Assembly (NCBI GenBank): GCA_934643865.1
Contig: CAKUCX010000009.1
Span: 7,414-71,413, forward strand
Direction: 5' to 3'
DNA length: 64,000 bases
From: an uncultured Kiritimatiellota bacterium
Lineage (GTDB): Bacteria > Verrucomicrobiota > Kiritimatiellia > RFP12 > UBA1067
The position numbers and the translations under genes were made by a program. Position 1 is the stretch's first letter. Every line of letters begins with the position of its first letter. The notes below the pieces were generated by a model. That model had not been told where the DNA came from. It did not search any database and saw only the letters and a list, made by a program, of their open reading frames with translations. This document shows, piece after piece, positions 34,243 through 41,498 of this stretch.

Positions 34243-35535
34243 TTAGTGTCCCGGCGCGATTGCGAGGCCGCCCACGAAATTGATCGTCGTCTCGCCGTAG
34301 GTGACGGTTCCCGTAAAGCCGTCGCGGACGCCATTCACGATGTCGATAACGGAGCCGTCGCCCTGTTGCGCAGTGATCTCCGTGAACACCTTGATGAACG
34401 CCGCGTTGTACGAGTGAGGAATGTAGATGCGCATCTTGTAGCAGTAAGCGTACACGTCGCCACCATGCTCGAAGGTGTGGCTCTGCGGAACGGACGGGTC
34501 TGCAAGAATCGTTTCCCAGTCTATCGTGTCGCCGCCGAGCGAATCCTTGAATTTCGCCTCCGGCGTCAGCGAGCCGATGTCCTCCGTAAAGCCGTAATAG
34601 ACGTCGCTTGCGTCGTAGTCGATGCCGTCGATGTTGTAGATTCCCTGCTTGGCGTCGAATCGGTAGATGCGGCACCGCGCATTCGTCGAGACGGAAACGG
34701 TCTCGCCGAGCGAGTAAACGTAGTCGTCCTGATAGATCGTGATCGCGTTGTCAACGATTGCGGCAGTCAGGTCTGCCACCACCTTCGACGCCGACGCATA
34801 GGTGTTCGACTGAACGATTGCGGCCTCGCGGGCAACGATGAGTTCGTTCTCCGTGGTGACGGCCTGCGCAATCGTATAGAGGACGTTCGACGGCGCGACG
34901 TTCCCGTTTTCGTCCACCATGACATACTGCCACTTGCTTCCGGGCGTCGCGGCTGGAACGGCTATGTCGTACTGCGCCGTCTTTCCCTCCGGGCCGTCGT
35001 AGTCCGTGTCATCGATGTAAACCTGAATGTACGGCGAGACGCCTTTCTCGATCCAGCAACGCCCGTACCAGAGGTATTCGTATTCGACGCCGCCGACCTC
35101 GCCGTTGCCGATGTTCACGGCCTCGTCCTGTATGGCGCGTTGCCATACCGGGTACGTAGGCGAGCCAACGTATGTGTAGCGGAGGAACGGATGGTAGCCC
35201 GTCGCGTCCCAGTTGCACGTCCAATAGACGTCAGACGCGACATACGCCGTGCCGTTGATGTTCGTTTCGGCCGCGTTCACGAGATTGGCGTAGATGGCGA
35301 CGACCCTGACGCTTGCGTTCGACGGAGCCAATGCCTTCAGCGACGGCAGGCGGCCCGGCGCGCGAACGGTTGCGTCCACGCCTTTCGGCCTGAAGGCGTC
35401 GCCGTCCAGAACGTACTCGACCATGTTGCTGTCGCGGATGTCGGACGCTATCGGCCCGGAGAGCGGCGGCGCCTTCTTGGCGGCAAGGGCCGCGACGGAC
35501 GCGGCCACGAACAGAATTGCAAGTGCCTTTTTCAT
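34243..35535 (-). CDS. Exported protein with signal peptide (430 aa)
   Basis: The start at 35535 overlaps the preceding stop codon as ATGA and opens a clear signal peptide, MKKALAILFVAASVAALAA. The mature protein contains many Tyr and Asp residues and beta-rich stretches (YTYVGSPTYPVWQRAIQDE, YIQVYIDDTDYDGPEGK) with a helical segment near residues 225-265. No family was recognised. Because signal peptides are rare in virion proteins, this may act in the envelope of the infected or lysogenic cell. Confidence 0.65.
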   Translation of the reverse strand: MKKALAILFVAASVAALAAKKAPPLSGPIASDIRDSNMVEYVLDGDAFRPKGVDATVRAPGRLPSLKALAPSNASVRVVAIYANLVNAAETNINGTAYVASDVYWTCNWDATGYHPFLRYTYVGSPTYPVWQRAIQDEAVNIGNGEVGGVEYEYLWYGRCWIEKGVSPYIQVYIDDTDYDGPEGKTAQYDIAVPAATPGSKWQYVMVDENGNVAPSNVLYTIAQAVTTENELIVAREAAIVQSNTYASASKVVADLTAAIVDNAITIYQDDYVYSLGETVSVSTNARCRIYRFDAKQGIYNIDGIDYDASDVYYGFTEDIGSLTPEAKFKDSLGGDTIDWETILADPSVPQSHTFEHGGDVYAYCYKMRIYIPHSYNAAFIKVFTEITAQQGDGSVIDIVNGVRDGFTGTVTYGETTINFVGGLAIAPGH

Positions 35536-36140
35536 CGTCTCAATTCTCCCGTGACTATGACGTTGACGTTGGAGTATGCCGTCTCGTAGAAACACCCGCC
35601 CTCGGCAGACTTCTTCCACGCGAGGTTCAGCTTGGAATCCCATGTGAGGTTCGGCAGATTGTTCGTGACGACCGACATCATCACGGAGTGCGCGATGTTC
35701 GAGCCGAAGGGCAGAAGTTCCTCCTGCGATATTCCGCCGCCTTTGATGTCGAGCGAATTGACGACGTTCTTCACGACGTTGGTTATGGAAGTCTGCCTGA
35801 TGTAGCGCGAATCTCCGTATGCGGTGATCGTCACGCCGTTCACGTTCAGCCAGTTCCACGAGCCGAGCGTCAGCAGGGCGCCGATCTCCAGTTCGTCGAT
35901 GTGGCCGAACGTGGAACGGATGGTGCCGACGGTGAAATGCGCCGTGTTGGTTCCCTCCAGCGGCATGTACCTCGCAAGCGCCGCCTTCGAGCAGAGCGGC
36001 GCAATGGCCGCATCGACGTATTCGGCCATGACGACCCTGTTGGTCTCGTCCATGCGATCCACATATTCCTTCGGCGCGAACGTCACGGCGAACGTGGCCG
36101 TGGCGACGAGCGCGAGAAGTGCTGTCAAGATGTGCTTCAT
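35532..36140 (-). CDS. Exported fibre-like protein (202 aa)
   Basis: The ATG at 36140 overlaps the stop codon of the upstream fibre-like gene as ATGA. A signal peptide (MKHILTALLALVATATFAV) is followed by a segment that resembles phage tail-fibre sequence: KAALARYMPLEGTNTAHFTV with strands like IGALLTLGSWNWLNVNGVTI. The combination of an export signal and fibre-like sequence is odd. Either a fibre domain has been recruited to the host envelope, or the signal-like helix serves another purpose in assembly. Confidence 0.6.
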   Translation of the reverse strand: MKHILTALLALVATATFAVTFAPKEYVDRMDETNRVVMAEYVDAAIAPLCSKAALARYMPLEGTNTAHFTVGTIRSTFGHIDELEIGALLTLGSWNWLNVNGVTITAYGDSRYIRQTSITNVVKNVVNSLDIKGGGISQEELLPFGSNIAHSVMMSVVTNNLPNLTWDSKLNLAWKKSAEGGCFYETAYSNVNVIVTGELRR

Positions 36141-37000
36141 TCGCTGGCCTCCGTGAATGTTCCGTTCTCGAAGATGAACTGCTCCGGGCTGATGTCGAGG
36201 ACGAGGGTGTTGATCTCGCCGTCAAAGACGACCTGCGCGCGGTGATACCGCTGGGGCGTGGCGTCGCCGCCGCGAGGAACGTAAAGATAGCCGCCGGACA
36301 CGATGATGTCCTGCTTCCCGGCGAGTTCCGCCGTGTTGACCTTGCCGTTCCAGAGGATGCGCTCGCCGGAGCGGAGGTGGAGTTCCATGTCCGTGACGTG
36401 GCGCGAGAGCGCTTCCTCGCTTGCGAATCCGGCGAGGATTTCCGGCGTGACGTCAACGGTGGAGAGGCCCTTGCCCTCCACCTTGTCAACCTTCCCGTCG
36501 AGTTGCTGGCCGATCTCGCCCACGGCGTCAGACAACTGCGTGTTCATGTCGGCGACCTCGCTTTCGAGCGCGGCGATCCTGTCCTTGTAGTTCGCAAGGT
36601 CAATCGGCGTGTCGGCCACGTCCTGCGGCCAGCCGAGGAGCGTGTGGAAGTCTCGGAAGTACATCTGGCGAACGGACGTCGCGGGATCGTCGAGAATGAA
36701 CATGACGTCCAGTTCGGGGATGCGCCTGAAGGTCTTCAACGCCTGCTCGGTGCAGAGGTTCAAAGTGCAAACGAGGTCGTCGCCGGATGTCGTAAAGGCG
36801 TCGTCGGTCGTGCCGTCCTCGTTCGGGACGGGGAATACGGCGAGAAGTTTCTTCATGAAAAGGACGCGGAGGCGGAGCGTCGAAGTGTTCTGCGTGGAAC
36901 AATTCTTCAGTGTGACCTCCACCTTCTCCCCGGCGCTTGCGACGCCCGTGATCTTGGCGGTCTTGTTCTCGAAGTCTGGAATGATGGTAATCGCGGACAT
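36137..37000 (-). CDS. Tail-fibre/baseplate-like protein (287 aa)
   Basis: The N-terminal 150 residues form a beta-rich domain. A short coiled coil follows near residues 140-170 (RIAALESEVADMNTQLSDAV), and then comes GKVDKVEGKGLSTVDVT, a motif seen in many phage fibre and baseplate-associated proteins. The C-terminal 80 residues are again beta-rich (ILWNGKVNTAELAGKQDIIV). It lies eight bases after the connector gene. It probably belongs to the tail tip or a fibre attachment. Confidence 0.6.
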   Translation of the reverse strand: MSAITIIPDFENKTAKITGVASAGEKVEVTLKNCSTQNTSTLRLRVLFMKKLLAVFPVPNEDGTTDDAFTTSGDDLVCTLNLCTEQALKTFRRIPELDVMFILDDPATSVRQMYFRDFHTLLGWPQDVADTPIDLANYKDRIAALESEVADMNTQLSDAVGEIGQQLDGKVDKVEGKGLSTVDVTPEILAGFASEEALSRHVTDMELHLRSGERILWNGKVNTAELAGKQDIIVSGGYLYVPRGGDATPQRYHRAQVVFDGEINTLVLDISPEQFIFENGTFTEASE

Positions 37001-37008
37001 GGCTCACC

Positions 37009-37701
37009 TCACAGAAGTCCGCTGGTGTCGAGCGCGTTCAACGCGCCGCACCCGCTTGTGGAATGCCCGTCGGCGATGCCGCGAAGCCTCGCCTCGGTGA
37101 CGTAGTTCTCCCAGCGCACGAGTTCGTGCTGGGCCTGCACTCCGTCCGTCCACGGCTTGTTCGTCATGCCGAAGAGTTTCACGAACGCTCCGGCGACGAC
37201 GGCCTCGCCGTACTTGTCGTAAAACCAGCGCGGCGCGCGCTCGGAGTTGAGGCGCGGCAGTTCGATTGCGGTGACGCGGAGAATCGGCTTCTCGTCGCGG
37301 CGCGACACGAGTTCCGGGCGCGCGGCAAACTGCGCCTCCGTGTATTCCTCCGGCACGAGCCTGTCGGCGAGCGTGACCGTCACGACGGGGCCTGTCGCAA
37401 TCGCATAGTCACGCTCGGCCTTCAGTATGCGGCGGTCGAGCGCGACGCTCGTGACCGAATCGACGAAACACTCCGGCGTGTAGGGAACGACCGGGTATTC
37501 CGTCTCGCCTGCCTCGATCTCGATCTCCTGCGTGTTCGTGAAGCAGGACGTGAGGCGGCAGAAGTCGCTGTACGCCGACTGGAGGGCGCGGCGCACCTCC
37601 TCGTCCGTACAGCCGGAGAGGCGGTGTATCATCTTCAGGCCGAGTTGGGCTATCGACGACACCGCGAGTGGCTTGCGGACGTTCTCGAAAGGCTTGCTCA
37701 T
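37009..37701 (-). CDS. Putative head-tail connector/adaptor (230 aa)
   Basis: The first ATG overlaps the preceding stop codon as ATGA. Residues 28-60 are helical with DEEVRRALQSAYSDFCRLT. A run of short beta strands follows (IEIEAGETEYPVVPYTPECF), then helices ending near the C-terminus. This alternation resembles podovirus adaptor proteins such as tail tubular protein A or P22 gp4-like factors. Position after the capsid genes and before the tail genes supports a neck role. Sequence alone does not decide the family. Confidence 0.5.
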   Translation of the reverse strand: MSKPFENVRKPLAVSSIAQLGLKMIHRLSGCTDEEVRRALQSAYSDFCRLTSCFTNTQEIEIEAGETEYPVVPYTPECFVDSVTSVALDRRILKAERDYAIATGPVVTVTLADRLVPEEYTEAQFAARPELVSRRDEKPILRVTAIELPRLNSERAPRWFYDKYGEAVVAGAFVKLFGMTNKPWTDGVQAQHELVRWENYVTEARLRGIADGHSTSGCGALNALDTSGLL

Positions 37702-38042
37702 GTGACGAACCTCGCTTCCGCCTTCGCCATGAAGTCAACGGCGAGAGACTGGTTCACCGTGTCGGCGGCGTCGATTTCAAGGCACCGGGCCGCCGCGTAA
37801 TAGACGAACGCCTGCCGCCAGCGCGCGCAGATGTCTGTCAACGTGTACGACGGAAGGTCTTCCGGGAATGTCTCGTCCGCCGGATCGCCGTTGTCGTCAA
37901 ACCTTGCCGCTTGGCGCACGACCCGCAGGCGGATGATCGCGTCGCGGAGATACCCCGCGATGTCGCCGTCCGGCCAGCGGTACTCGACAACGGTATCGTT
38001 GACGAGTTTCCGCACTTCTGGAATCATGTCGCCAAGCGTCAT
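37698..38042 (-). CDS. Small adaptor-like protein (114 aa)
   Basis: This all-helical protein carries VEYRWPDGDIAGYLRDAIIR near residues 19-38. The pattern (Y)RW-x-D-x-x-(I/L)-x-x-(W/Y)-L-x-D-A is shared with DUF6682-type phage adaptor proteins that sit between portal and tail. It overlaps the following connector gene by four bases. A neck or head-completion role is inferred. Confidence 0.5.
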   Translation of the reverse strand: MTLGDMIPEVRKLVNDTVVEYRWPDGDIAGYLRDAIIRLRVVRQAARFDDNGDPADETFPEDLPSYTLTDICARWRQAFVYYAAARCLEIDAADTVNQSLAVDFMAKAEARFVT

Positions 38043-38056
38043 GGTCTTGTCCTCCG

Positions 38057-38578
38057 TCAGAGGCCGAGGTCTTCACCGTCGCCGGGAGCGCCGCCTTCGC
38101 TTGCGGGGGCCGCGCCCTCGCCAGCGGGAGCGTCGCCGCCGTTGTCGGCGGGGGGCTGTTCCTTGTTCGAGTTCCTGCGACTGCGCTTCGGCTTTTCGGG
38201 AGCGCCGCCTTCGCCTGCGGGGGCCGCGCCCTCGCCAGCGGGAGCGTCGCCGCCGCCCATGTCGAACTCGTCGCCGACGTCATCGGGATTCGGGGCCGTT
38301 TCCTGACCCTCGGTGTCCTCCGGCGTCAAAGTGCTCTTGCGCATGTTCATCGTGGTCTTCTTCTTCAGAAGGTCGTCCCATGCGTCCTGATTGTTGATGA
38401 GGTTCGCCTTGATGCGCGAAACGACTACGCGCCAGTCGAGGGAGCCGTTGCCGACGGCCAGCGCGACCGCGCGGCTGATCGGGTGGTAGTTGATCTGCTT
38501 GGCCGCCTGCTTGGTGTACAGGATGATGCGGCCATCAGACATGTTGATGAGATAGTGCTGGGTGCTGGGTGTTTCCAT
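38057..38578 (-). CDS. Late protein with duplicated acidic tail (173 aa)
   Basis: GAGGAA lies 6 bases before the ATG at 38578. The first 95 residues form a compact domain (INMSDGRIILYTKQAAKQI, DWRVVVSRIKANLINNQ). The rest is low complexity with two copies of GGDAPAGEGAAPAGEGGAP separated by a basic stretch (KPKRSRRNSNK). The two copies reflect a 58-base DNA duplication. It is placed between the decoration-like and adaptor genes. Function is unknown; a head protein is likely. Confidence 0.6.
   Translation of the reverse strand: METPSTQHYLINMSDGRIILYTKQAAKQINYHPISRAVALAVGNGSLDWRVVVSRIKANLINNQDAWDDLLKKKTTMNMRKSTLTPEDTEGQETAPNPDDVGDEFDMGGGDAPAGEGAAPAGEGGAPEKPKRSRRNSNKEQPPADNGGDAPAGEGAAPASEGGAPGDGEDLGL
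38084..38255. repeat. 58-base direct duplication inside a coding region
   Basis: The 58 bases at 38084-38141 recur at 38198-38255 with a single mismatch, 114 bases apart. They encode the repeated Gly/Ala/Glu/Pro segment of the protein at 38057-38578. In-frame spacing keeps the reading frame. Confidence 0.85.
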
Positions 38579-38605
38579 TTGATGTTCCTCGCTTTTGGTT
38601 AGGGG

Positions 38606-38660
38606 GCCTTCCCCGCCAGCGCCGTGAAAGCGAGGCAATCCGGCGCATGACGGGGAAGGC
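38606..38660 (-). promoter_or_regulatory. Long intergenic hairpin in the late operon
   Basis: GCCTTCCCCG (38606-38615) and CGGGGAAGGC (38651-38660) form an outer 10-base perfect stem, with an inner GCGCC/GGCGC stem. It lies between the decoration-like gene and the next late gene. No T tract follows, so RNA processing or partial attenuation of transcription after the highly expressed capsid genes is more likely than full termination. Confidence 0.6.
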
Positions 38661-38675
38661 GATAGTGCCTTCCGC

Positions 38676-39212
38676 TTACCGCTTCAGGTAGATGTCGCCC
38701 TTGGAGGCGTTCGCACCCGCATCCTGTCCGCTGGTGCGGTAGGGGACGGAAACGGCGAAGTTCGCCATCGCGTCGCCGTCGGGGAGGTAGCCCACGACGT
38801 TGACCTTCAGAAGGCCCTTGGCAATCGCCGTCGCGGCGCTCTCTCCGCCCGTGATGCACAGGCAGAGGACGTCGCCAGCCGCCAGCACCTTCGCGGTGAT
38901 GTTCTGCACCGACTTCAGGAGCGTGCTGCCGCCGACATTCACGGCAGAGCCGATGGTGGCGCTGTCGCTCTTGGCCTTGATGGTGATCGTGGCGGCGTCG
39001 CAGGCTTCCATTTCCTCGACGTACAGCCCCGTGATGACGAAAGACGCCGGAAGCGCGAGGAACTCGAAGTTCTTCGTCGCGCCGGACGCGGCGTTCAGCG
39101 GAGCGAGCGAGAAGTCAATCTTGCGAGAGACGCCAACACCCGTCTTGAACACTTCAGGATCGAAGGCGCCGTTGGCGCCAAAGATCGTCTTGTCGGTAGT
39201 AAGTTCTGCCAT
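38676..39212 (-). CDS. Putative head decoration protein (178 aa)
   Basis: The protein is beta-rich with a regular strand pattern (FEFLALPASFVITGLYVEEM, LLKSVQNITAKVLAAGDVLCL) and few charges, as in capsid decoration or stabilisation proteins. It lies immediately after the major capsid gene on the same strand. No specific family was recognised, so the call rests on position and composition. A hairpin follows it. Confidence 0.5.
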   Translation of the reverse strand: MAELTTDKTIFGANGAFDPEVFKTGVGVSRKIDFSLAPLNAASGATKNFEFLALPASFVITGLYVEEMEACDAATITIKAKSDSATIGSAVNVGGSTLLKSVQNITAKVLAAGDVLCLCITGGESAATAIAKGLLKVNVVGYLPDGDAMANFAVSVPYRTSGQDAGANASKGDIYLKR

Positions 39213-39281
39213 TGTCGTATTCCTTTCTCGTTGTCAGGTTCGCCATCCCCCAGCGTCGCCGCCGGAGAGAGGACGTTGCGC

Positions 39282-40253
39282 TTACGCCGCAATCGTGACG
39301 TAGCCACAACCGATGCGCTCGGGATAGCGAACGAACCAGTCGTAGATCATCTTCGAGCGGTGGAACTCGCCCCACTCCTCGACGGACTGCAACTTGTCCT
39401 TCACACGCGCCTCGTCGGCGAACGTGACGGCGCTGGTGTCGCCGAAGAAGATGAGGTACTTCGCCGGGTCGCCGCCGGACGCGCGCCACATCGGGATCTG
39501 GTTGTCCACGATGATGTTGGCGCCGTTCAGTTCGCCGAGGAAGCGGACGCTCTTGCGGAGCGCGGATTCCGCGTCGCCCATCCAGTCCGCGCGCTTCAGT
39601 TCGCTCGTCTGGATCACGTTCGCGACCGCCACGGGGACGATGACGAACGGCTTCGTGTCGAGGCCGCCGGGCATCTCGTTCAGCGCGTTGATGCACGAAA
39701 CGATGTAGTCCGGCGCGACGTTCCTGTGAGCGACCGAGGAGGCCGCGTTGCAGGCGTTGCCCGTCTTGTAGAGCGCCACGGGGTTCACCGCAGAGCCGAG
39801 GTCGAAGGACGCGCTCTTGAATCCGGCTGTGTTGCCCTGATTGCACACGTGAACCTTCGACGGGACGTCGGCGAAGAACTCCGCCTCGACATCCTCGGAC
39901 ATCTGGCGGGTGCCCTCGGCGATGAGAGGCGATTCGAGGTCGAGTTTGGAGAAGATTTTGTCCTCGTCCTCCAACTTGAACGCGAAGTAGCGTTCACGGT
40001 TGATCGTGAACACTTCCTCGGCGCCTTTCGGCTCCTGGTACTTCACCTTCTCGCCCGGCTTCGTCACGTTCGTGTGAATGAGCGGAAGGACGGGGACGTG
40101 GATCGTCTGCCCTGTCTTGCGGAAACGGCCCTCCCAGTCACGGTTCGTGATCATGGGAAGGATGGACTTGTCGCGGAAGCGTTTGCGAAACTCGGTTTCG
40201 TAAATCTCCTGCTGGGTTGCCGGAAAGTTCGGCTGACCGTTGGGATGCAACAT
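39282..40253 (-). CDS. Major capsid protein
   Basis: The ATG at 40253 is preferred because GGAG lies 8 bases upstream; a TTG two codons earlier is too close to it. The 323 residues contain LPMITNRDWEGRFRKTGQTI and VPVLP near residues 33-60, the N-terminal arm pattern (N-R-D-W/Y-E-G ... G-D/Q-T-(V/I)) seen in HK97-fold coat proteins of the P22-coat-like group. The middle has acidic helices (DVEAEFFADVPSKVHV) and the C-terminal part a beta domain. It follows the scaffold gene, as in most tailed phages, and would form the icosahedral shell. Confidence 0.75.
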   Translation of the reverse strand: MLHPNGQPNFPATQQEIYETEFRKRFRDKSILPMITNRDWEGRFRKTGQTIHVPVLPLIHTNVTKPGEKVKYQEPKGAEEVFTINRERYFAFKLEDEDKIFSKLDLESPLIAEGTRQMSEDVEAEFFADVPSKVHVCNQGNTAGFKSASFDLGSAVNPVALYKTGNACNAASSVAHRNVAPDYIVSCINALNEMPGGLDTKPFVIVPVAVANVIQTSELKRADWMGDAESALRKSVRFLGELNGANIIVDNQIPMWRASGGDPAKYLIFFGDTSAVTFADEARVKDKLQSVEEWGEFHRSKMIYDWFVRYPERIGCGYVTIAA

Positions 40254-40290
40254 TTTCAATGCTCCTTTGGCGACAAGTCGGGACGCGCGC

Positions 40291-41118
40291 TTACTTCACG
40301 CGCCCCTCCTTGTACGCCTTAGATAGTTCTTCGCAAATCCCGACGTACTCCTTGTAGGACAGGAGGTGCCGCTGGAACTTTCCCTGCGCGTCGTCGAGGA
40401 TGCGCTTGTACTCGTTCGCGGTGTATGTCTTGCCCGGCTGAAGCACGACGGTCTGCGATTCGACACCGCCGCCCATTGAGCGGGGGTCAGGCGCGGCGGA
40501 ACCGTCCTGACTGCCCGAAGGCAAAGGAAGTTCGAGGCCCTTGAAGAACATTTCGACGTGGTACTTCATGGTGTCGAAGTCTGCGTCATTGAGCGCCTTC
40601 ACGACGGACGGCGCGTTCCTGACGAGATACTTGTTCCACGCATCGTGCTTGTCGCCTCCAACCAGTACGGACTTGCCGAATCCGGGGAAGGTCTCGTCGA
40701 TGCGCTTCAGCATTTCGGCTTGCGCCGCCTGCGCCTTGCGCTTCTTCTCCTCCTCCCGCTCCTGCTCAAGACGAGCGAGGCGTTCGTTCTGTCCGGCCAC
40801 GGCCATTTCGGCGGCCTTCTGCGCGATGAGCGCGGAACCGCGCTTGAAGTCGTCCGGAACCTCGGCTTTAAGATCGTCAGGGAGGGCAGAAATGGCATCC
40901 TCCGCCTGTTTGGCCTTCTTCAGTTCGTCCAACTCCTTGCGCAACGCGGCGTTCTTCTCGACCTCCTGTTTGAGACGGCCTGCCTCAACCTTTTCGGTCT
41001 GAAGTTGCTTCTGCGCTTCTTCGTAGAGCGCCTTGTAGTCAGGCGCACCACCGTTGTCGGCACCTGCGGCGTTTCCGCCGAGCGCGCCAAGTATGTTCTC
41101 CGTTGTCTCGTTGTTCAT
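40291..41118 (-). CDS. Scaffolding protein
   Basis: The ATG at 41118 has AGGAAG upstream; the frame is open further but adds nothing conserved. The 275 residues are charged and helical, with a coiled coil near residues 30-70 (YEEAQKQLQTEKVEAGRLKQ) and another near 110-145 (RLARLEQEREEEKKRKAQAA). A flexible Gly/Ser/Pro part follows, and the last 30 residues are a basic helix, as in scaffolds that bind the coat. Position between portal and major capsid genes is the standard scaffold position. Confidence 0.75.
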   Translation of the reverse strand: MNNETTENILGALGGNAAGADNGGAPDYKALYEEAQKQLQTEKVEAGRLKQEVEKNAALRKELDELKKAKQAEDAISALPDDLKAEVPDDFKRGSALIAQKAAEMAVAGQNERLARLEQEREEEKKRKAQAAQAEMLKRIDETFPGFGKSVLVGGDKHDAWNKYLVRNAPSVVKALNDADFDTMKYHVEMFFKGLELPLPSGSQDGSAAPDPRSMGGGVESQTVVLQPGKTYTANEYKRILDDAQGKFQRHLLSYKEYVGICEELSKAYKEGRVK

Positions 41119-41213
41119 GGTCTTCCTTTTCCTATCAAGCCCGACTGCCACATCGGGGGTTTGATTGCCGTACCGAGCCACACCCGTGGGATTCGGCCAG
41201 CGGTGTTTTTCGA

Positions 41214-41498
41214 CTACTCACCCGCGATCTCTCGCCGGATTCTCTCCGCCTCCTCCACTTTGGCTTTCATTTCAGATTCGGATTGAGCGGCAAGAGCGTC
41301 ATCCGCGAGTTTGTAGCAAATGGCAAGCATCCCGGAGAAGACGGCGGCCTGCCTGTCCGTCTGGCATCCGGGAATCGTGCGCGCGATCAGTTCCGCGCGG
41401 TTTCTCATGTGACGTGCGAAGGATTCGGCGCAACCTCCCTCGATGAGGTCGCGGTAGAACTCTGCGTCGTTCCTCGCAATCTGTTCTTCAATCGTCAT
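41214..41498 (-). CDS. Small helical late protein (94 aa)
   Basis: It starts at an ATG overlapping the portal stop codon as ATGA, so translation is coupled to the portal gene. The sequence is all helical and charged (MTIEEQIARNDAEFYRDLIE, ESEMKAKVEEAERIRREIAG). A 95-base gap follows it before the scaffold gene. Function is unknown; it may be a minor head or assembly factor. Confidence 0.7.
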   Translation of the reverse strand: MTIEEQIARNDAEFYRDLIEGGCAESFARHMRNRAELIARTIPGCQTDRQAAVFSGMLAICYKLADDALAAQSESEMKAKVEEAERIRREIAGE

